Part shown: piece by piece, positions 60,237 through 64,000 of the stretch
How the letters are laid out: each line of letters begins with the position of its first letter
Numbering within the stretch: position 1 is the stretch's first letter
Origin: Streptomyces sindenensis
Lineage (GTDB): Bacteria; Actinomycetota; Actinomycetes; Streptomycetales; Streptomycetaceae
Assembly: GCF_014649035.1 (NCBI RefSeq)
Contig: NZ_BMSG01000027.1
Coordinates: forward strand, 1-64,000
Reading direction: 5' to 3'
Length of the DNA stretch: 64,000 nt
Translations under genes and position numbers: made by a program
Notes under the pieces: model-generated
What the model saw: the letters and a program-made list of their open reading frames with translations, nothing else
Told to the model about the DNA's origin: nothing
The model's database searches: none

Positions 60237-60872
60237 TCAGACGAGGTCGCCGTAGACGATCAGGTTGTCCACCGGGTGGCCCTCCGCGTCGAACTCCCCG
60301 TCGCAGGTGATCAGCCGCAGCGTGCTGCCCTTTGTCGGGCCGTAGACCCTCTCCGTGGGGAACGCCTTCTTGCTGACCGCTTCCTTCCCCGTGACCGTGA
60401 AGCGCAGGGTCTTCCCCGCCCCGTCGCGGACCAGTACCTCGGCGCCCTCGCGGATGTCCTTCAGGTCGTGGAAGACGGCCCGGCCGAAACGGGTGTCGTT
60501 GTGGCCGATCAGTACGGCCGGGCCCGGTGCGCCGGGTACGGATCCGCCGCGGTACCAGCCCGCCGTCATGCCCCTCTCCGCCGGCGGAACCTCGACCGTG
60601 CCGTCCGCGTTGAGACCCAGCTCCATGAGGGTGCTCCGTACGCCGATGGAAGGGATGGTGACCTCCGTGGGGGCCGACCGTTCCGTCTCATCGGCCCGGG
60701 ACCGTGCGGTCGGTCCGGAGCCCGCGTCGTCCCGCGCCGACGCGGAGGGAGCAGTGGCCGTGGCTGCCGAGGGCCCGGCGGACGAGCAGCCGGCCAGAGC
60801 GACGCAGGCCGCGACGGCGGTCAGCAGGGCGGCGGTCCGCCGGAAGCGGTGGGGCGTACGGGGCGACGGCAC
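60237..60872 (-). CDS. Class F sortase
   Basis: A 211-residue sortase-fold protein with a lipobox-like signal (VALAGC, Cys29) from the GTG at 60872, which has GGAG about 8 nt upstream. The catalytic His is in AVLIGHND and the Cys in LRLITCDG. In place of the Tyr-Arg-Asp-Asn type ending of many sortases it reads HPVDNLIVYGDLV, so the position of the catalytic Arg is unclear. Class F enzymes attach or cleave cell-wall proteins. It is directly downstream of a small surface-protein gene on the same strand, from which it is separated by a strong hairpin. Confidence 0.87.
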   Translation of the reverse strand: MPSPRTPHRFRRTAALLTAVAACVALAGCSSAGPSAATATAPSASARDDAGSGPTARSRADETERSAPTEVTIPSIGVRSTLMELGLNADGTVEVPPAERGMTAGWYRGGSVPGAPGPAVLIGHNDTRFGRAVFHDLKDIREGAEVLVRDGAGKTLRFTVTGKEAVSKKAFPTERVYGPTKGSTLRLITCDGEFDAEGHPVDNLIVYGDLV

Positions 60873-60926
60873 AGGGAGACTCCGGAATCGGGGTGGGAGG
60901 GGGTGAACTTGCGGCTCGGGAACTGC

Positions 60927-60961
60927 GTGTGGCGCCGCCCCTGCGCGGGGCGGCGCCACAC
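60927..60961. terminator. Strong hairpin between surface-protein and sortase genes
   Basis: A perfect 15-bp stem, GTGTGGCGCCGCCCC (60927-60941) and GGGGCGGCGCCACAC (60947-60961), with a TGCGC loop lies just past the end of the minus-strand surface-protein gene. Confidence 0.9.
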
Positions 60962-60973
60962 TCAACGGTCGGG

Positions 60974-61393
60974 TCAGCCGTTGCGGGCCGCCGCCGAGCG
61001 GCGGCGCAGCACGAACGTGCCCGCGCCCGCGAGCAGTGCGGCCCCGGCCGCCGAACCGGCGAGCAGCGCCGTGCTGTTGTCGCCGCTGCCGGCCGGGCGT
61101 TCACCGGCGGCGACACCGCCGCGCGGGGTGACCGCCGGTTCGGCCTCCTTCGGCGCCGGTGCCGGGCGGTCGCCCGCCGCCACACCGCCGCGCGGGGTCA
61201 CCGCCGGGGCGGCGTCCTTCGGGGCCTCCGCGGCGGCCTCGCTCCGCTCCGGGGCCGGTGTGGCCTCGACGGGCGCCGACGGCTTCGGGGAGGCGTCGGC
61301 GAAGGCGGCGGCGGACGGGACCAGCACCGCGCCCGCCGCGACAGCGGCGAGGACGGCGGCGCGCAGCGTGGTGCGCGAGGGGAAAGCGGTCAT
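60974..61393 (-). CDS. Small exported protein with C-terminal membrane span
   Basis: A 139-residue protein with a signal peptide (RAAVLAAVAAGAVLVPSAAAFA), a Pro/Ala/Glu-rich stalk containing a duplicated AVTPRGGVAAG segment, and a C-terminal hydrophobic span followed by arginines (ALLAGSAAGAALLAGAGTF, then VLRRR). This is the layout of a sortase substrate, and a sortase gene follows. However, no LPxTG or LAxTG motif precedes the span; the residues there are RPAGSGDNST. It may be a membrane-anchored wall protein that needs no sorting. Function unknown. Confidence 0.75.
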   Translation of the reverse strand: MTAFPSRTTLRAAVLAAVAAGAVLVPSAAAFADASPKPSAPVEATPAPERSEAAAEAPKDAAPAVTPRGGVAAGDRPAPAPKEAEPAVTPRGGVAAGERPAGSGDNSTALLAGSAAGAALLAGAGTFVLRRRSAAARNG

Positions 61394-61511
61394 GCGGATG
61401 GCTCCATTCCATACTCGGCCCCGTGACGGTCCCGGATGCCGGTTCGCACCGGGGACGGGGCATGGAGCCAGGCTGGCGCCGAGATATGAAGAAGCTGTCA
61501 GAACGCTGTGG

Positions 61512-63680
61512 TCATCCCATCAGGGGCCGGCATCCCCCGGCTCCGGGCAGCCGGAGAGCGAACGTCGACCCCTTGCCCTCGGTGCTCGTGGCCTCCACCG
61601 TGCCGCCGTGCGCCTCGACCAGTTTGCGGACGATGGCCAGGCCCAGGCCGCTGCCGCCCGTGCGGCGGCTTCGGGACTTCTCGGCGCGCCAGAACCGGTC
61701 GAAGACATGGGGGAGATCGTCCGCGGGGATACCGGATCCGGTGTCGGTCACCTCGATCACCACCGTCCCGCTGCCGGTCACGGCCGTCCCGCGGCCTTCC
61801 TCGGAGGCGTTCGGCCCGGGGGCGTACGGACCGGAAGCGTCCCGCCCGGTGACGTACGCGCGCAGCGTCACCCGCCCGCCCTCCGGCGTGTGCCGTACGG
61901 CGTTGGACACCAGGTTGCCCACCGCCTGCCGCAGCCGCACCGGGTCCGCGCTCAGGCCCGGGCCCGGGGCGGTCGCCGTGACGGCGAGCGTGACGCCCGC
62001 GTTCTCGGCCCGCGCCTGGTGCGCGGCGGCGACCTGGCCCAGCAACTCCCGGACGTCGAGGGGTTCCGGATGCAGGCGCAGCGCCCCCGCGTCGGCCGCC
62101 GCCAGGTCCTGGAGGTCGTCGATGATGTGCTGGAGCAGCACCGCCTCCTCCAGCAGCGAGGAGACGAACGCCGGGTCGGGGTCGGCCAGTCCGTCCTGGG
62201 CGGCCTCCAGCCAGCCCCGGATGTTGCTCAGCGGGGTGCGCAGCTCATGGGCGACATCGCTCACCATCGCCTTGCGCTGCTCCTCCAGCCGCGCCCGATG
62301 GGCCGACATGTCGTTGAACGCCGCGGCCAGCCGCCCGACCTCGTCGTCCCCCGACACCGGCACCGACGCCGACTCCTCCCCGTCCCGCATCCGCTGCGCG
62401 GCGCCGGTCAGCGCGTGCAGCGGGCGTACCAGCCGGGCTCCCGCGAACACCGACGCGCCCACGGTGAGGGCCAGGACGAGCGCCGCTGCTCCGGTGATCC
62501 TGGCGGTGTTCGCCGGGGAGAGGTCGAAGCCGGGCAGCGTCGCGCCGCCCTCGCCGCCGATGAAGAGGAGGGCGGGGGAGGCCACGTACGAACTGAGCTG
62601 TTCGCTCCGGGCCGTGCCCACACAGGACGCGATGGCCCGGTCGTTCTCCCCGGTCCGCTCCGGCGTCTCCACCGACGGCGCGGCCTCCTCCGCGGGGGCG
62701 TCGCGCGGTGCGGGCACCGGCCGAGGCGCGGGCGCCACGGGTTCCCCCAGCACGGCCACCGGGGCCGGATCGCCCCAGGACAGATCGCTGTTGAGCCGTA
62801 CGCCTTCGCGGCCCTGGCGCTTCAGGCAGGCGTCGGCCAGTTCGGTGAGCGCGTCGAGCGCCTTGCGTTCCGAACGGGTGGGCGTGTCCAGGGCGGCGAG
62901 ATCGCACCGGGTGCCGAGCGCGCGTTCGGGGTCGTTGCCCACGATCTGCACCCGGGGGCGGCCGCTCGCGCCGACCACCACGTCGGAGGCGATCCCCGCC
63001 CGGTTCAGGCATGCCACCTTGTCGTCGGCGGTCCGCCGCAGCGCCCGGCTGTCGGCCGTCGAGAGCCGGAAGGGGCCCACCGCCCGGGGGTCGATCCGGT
63101 CGGCGCCCGTCCCCTGTCCGTCGGCTCCGCGCGCCGCCAGAACGGTGTCCACGGACAACGGGTCGACCACGGCCGACGCCTGCGGCGGGAGCGGCGGGGC
63201 GCCCTCCCCGATGGCGGAGTCCGCGAGCGGCTGCCGGCCCTGCGTGGTCAGGGCGACCCGGCGGCCCGACTCCCGCGCCAGCTTCCGGACCGTCGCCCCG
63301 ACCCCGTCCCAGGTCGGGTTGCGGGCGGCGTACTCCAGCAGGGTGTCGTAGATCCGGGCGTCCGCGGTGAGGTTCTGCCCCTGCTCCTGCCTGATCGCAC
63401 CCGAGGTGGTCTGCACGGCGATCCAGGCGGTGGCCGCCACCGAGCACGCGGCCACCAGCGCCGAGACGACGAGCAGCCGCCCCAGCAGACTCCGCCGCAG
63501 CGGCAGCCGCGCCCGGTCCGGCCGCCGCAGCGGCAGCCGCGCCCGGTCCGGCCGCCGCAGCGGCAGCCGCGCCCGGTCCGGCCGCCGCAGCGGCAGCCGC
63601 GCCCGGTCCGGCCGCCGCAGCGACGGCCGCGCCCGGTCCGGATCCTCCCGCCGGGCCCCCTGCCCCCGCGCCCTACCCAC
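61512..63680 (-). CDS. Sensor histidine kinase
   Basis: A 722-residue two-component sensor. Five tandem copies of a 30-bp repeat code for an Arg/Pro/Asp/Leu-rich cytoplasmic tail (residues ~14-63), followed by the first membrane span (LLVVSALVAACSVAATAWI), a large extracytoplasmic region (~90-395), a second span (ITGAAALVLALTVGASVFAG), HAMP, HisKA with phosphoacceptor His478 (VSDVAHELRTPLSNIRGW) and HATPase (NLVSNAVRHTPEGG, DTGSGIPADDLPHVFDRFWR, GGSGLGLAIV). The GTG at 63680 lies within the end of the response regulator gene (8-bp overlap), so the two are coupled. The signal sensed is unknown. Confidence 0.9.
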   Translation of the reverse strand: MGRARGQGARREDPDRARPSLRRPDRARLPLRRPDRARLPLRRPDRARLPLRRPDRARLPLRRSLLGRLLVVSALVAACSVAATAWIAVQTTSGAIRQEQGQNLTADARIYDTLLEYAARNPTWDGVGATVRKLARESGRRVALTTQGRQPLADSAIGEGAPPLPPQASAVVDPLSVDTVLAARGADGQGTGADRIDPRAVGPFRLSTADSRALRRTADDKVACLNRAGIASDVVVGASGRPRVQIVGNDPERALGTRCDLAALDTPTRSERKALDALTELADACLKRQGREGVRLNSDLSWGDPAPVAVLGEPVAPAPRPVPAPRDAPAEEAAPSVETPERTGENDRAIASCVGTARSEQLSSYVASPALLFIGGEGGATLPGFDLSPANTARITGAAALVLALTVGASVFAGARLVRPLHALTGAAQRMRDGEESASVPVSGDDEVGRLAAAFNDMSAHRARLEEQRKAMVSDVAHELRTPLSNIRGWLEAAQDGLADPDPAFVSSLLEEAVLLQHIIDDLQDLAAADAGALRLHPEPLDVRELLGQVAAAHQARAENAGVTLAVTATAPGPGLSADPVRLRQAVGNLVSNAVRHTPEGGRVTLRAYVTGRDASGPYAPGPNASEEGRGTAVTGSGTVVIEVTDTGSGIPADDLPHVFDRFWRAEKSRSRRTGGSGLGLAIVRKLVEAHGGTVEATSTEGKGSTFALRLPGAGGCRPLMG
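63491..63640. repeat. Five tandem 30-bp repeats in the histidine kinase N-terminus
   Basis: Units begin at 63491, 63521, 63551, 63581 and 63611. The inner three are identical, the first differs at its first base and the last has a short variant (CGACGG for CGGCAG). On the minus strand each codes for a 10-residue unit of the form RPDRARLPLR. The repeat stays in frame. Confidence 0.97.
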
Positions 63681-64000
63681 GCCGGGCCGGGGCCTTCGCC
63701 GGGTCGGTCAGTTTGTAGCCGACGCCGAAGACGGTGAGCAGCCGCTCCGGCCGGCGAGGAGCCCGCTCGATCTTCTTGCGCAGGTTCATGACGTGCACGT
63801 CCACGGTCCGGGCGCTGATGTAGCGGTCGAACCCGTGGAGTTCCTCCAGGAGCCGCTGCCGGCTGAACACCCGGTCCGGTCCGGCCGCCAGTGCCGCCAG
63901 GATCCGGAACTCGCCCGGCGTGCACTCCACCGTCCGGTCGCCCACCGACACCTCGTGCCGCTCCGGGTCGACCACGAGCTCGCCGACGCGCAGGACCGGG
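63673..64000 (-). CDS. OmpR-family response regulator, C-terminal part (cut by window edge)
   Basis: The last ~108 residues of an OmpR/PhoB-type regulator; the receiver domain lies beyond the right edge. The visible part is the winged helix: LVVDPERHEVSVGDRTVECT, PGEFRILAALAAGPDRVFSR, LLEELHG and ARTVDVHVMNLRKKIE, ending with LLTVFGVGYKL. The frame is open to 64000, so the gene continues. It is translationally coupled to the histidine kinase behind it and is the obvious partner. Confidence 0.93.
   Translation of the reverse strand, partial: PVLRVGELVVDPERHEVSVGDRTVECTPGEFRILAALAAGPDRVFSRQRLLEELHGFDRYISARTVDVHVMNLRKKIERAPRRPERLLTVFGVGYKLTDPAKAPARRG

Noticed and set aside
63491..63640. Possible CRISPR array
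   Set aside because: The 30-bp units are contiguous with no spacers, stay in a protein-coding frame, and there are no cas genes.
60276..63737. Very long open frame (over 1100 codons) on the plus strand
   Set aside because: It runs antisense across the sortase, surface protein and histidine kinase genes, has low-complexity Arg/Pro/Gly composition, and is a shadow of high GC.

Overview
The window is 64 kb of very GC-rich DNA with strong third-position GC bias, many GTG starts and 4-nt ATGA/GTGA gene overlaps. Together with LacI/ROK sugar operons, Tat-exported proteins, a DUF5753/DUF397 regulator pair, a class F sortase and a bldB/whiJ-like regulatory style, this points to the chromosome of a Streptomyces or close relative. 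I see about 50 protein genes and one tRNA. No rRNA, CRISPR array, insertion sequence or integrase is visible.

Layout. (1) 0-4.5 kb: a LysR regulator divergent from an SBF-type symporter, a tiny helix-hairpin-helix protein, FdhD, and a FabH-like ketosynthase. (2) 4.7-12.2 kb: a carbohydrate operon with a ROK repressor preceded by a long palindrome, a CUT2-type ABC importer (double ATPase, permease, Tat lipoprotein), a Gfo/Idh/MocA dehydrogenase and a TIM-barrel isomerase. (3) 12.5-16.2 kb: a 1239-residue secreted mosaic protein (sorbosone-dehydrogenase propeller, PKD, CBM6-like, ThuA, DUF1080). (4) 16.3-25.1 kb: a tightly overlapping ebo-type cluster (eboC, eboA, eboB, eboE, eboF) headed by an inositol-phosphate synthase and carrying two extra TIM-barrel isomerases. 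One reading is that sugars are imported and oxidised to keto-sugars by module 2, exo-acting enzymes of module 3 feed it, and the ebo module makes, handles or moves a sugar- or cyclitol-derived metabolite. That link is inference from gene order.

(5) 25.1-27.1 kb: a DUF2254 membrane protein, tRNA-Leu(GAG) with a clear terminator, and a small membrane protein. (6) 27.4-33.5 kb: a complete ribose operon (rbsR, rbsA, a fused rbsC-rbsB, rbsK, rbsD) with twin LacI-type operators upstream and a terminator downstream.

(7) 33.5-57.5 kb: a defence and conflict island with visibly lower GC in places. Its left part has three minus-strand genes in a row: a TPR-containing Ser/Thr kinase, a probable RelE-UvrD fusion helicase, and a PD-ExK nuclease/N6-adenine methylase fusion. 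Divergent from these is an unknown protein followed by a MoxR ATPase and a HExxH-vWA protein. A regulatory trio (HATPase, XRE/DUF5753, DUF397) separates this from a type I restriction-modification operon (hsdM-hsdS-hsdR). Immediately upstream of hsdM is a second methylase fused to a specificity-like domain, and a stand-alone DndB-like protein is transcribed divergently from it.

(8) 57.6-64 kb: cell-envelope and secreted functions (membrane-anchored small protein, N-formylglutamate amidohydrolase, sphingomyelinase-like phosphodiesterase, class F sortase, small surface protein) and a two-component system cut by the right edge of the window. The histidine kinase of that system begins with five tandem 30-bp repeats.
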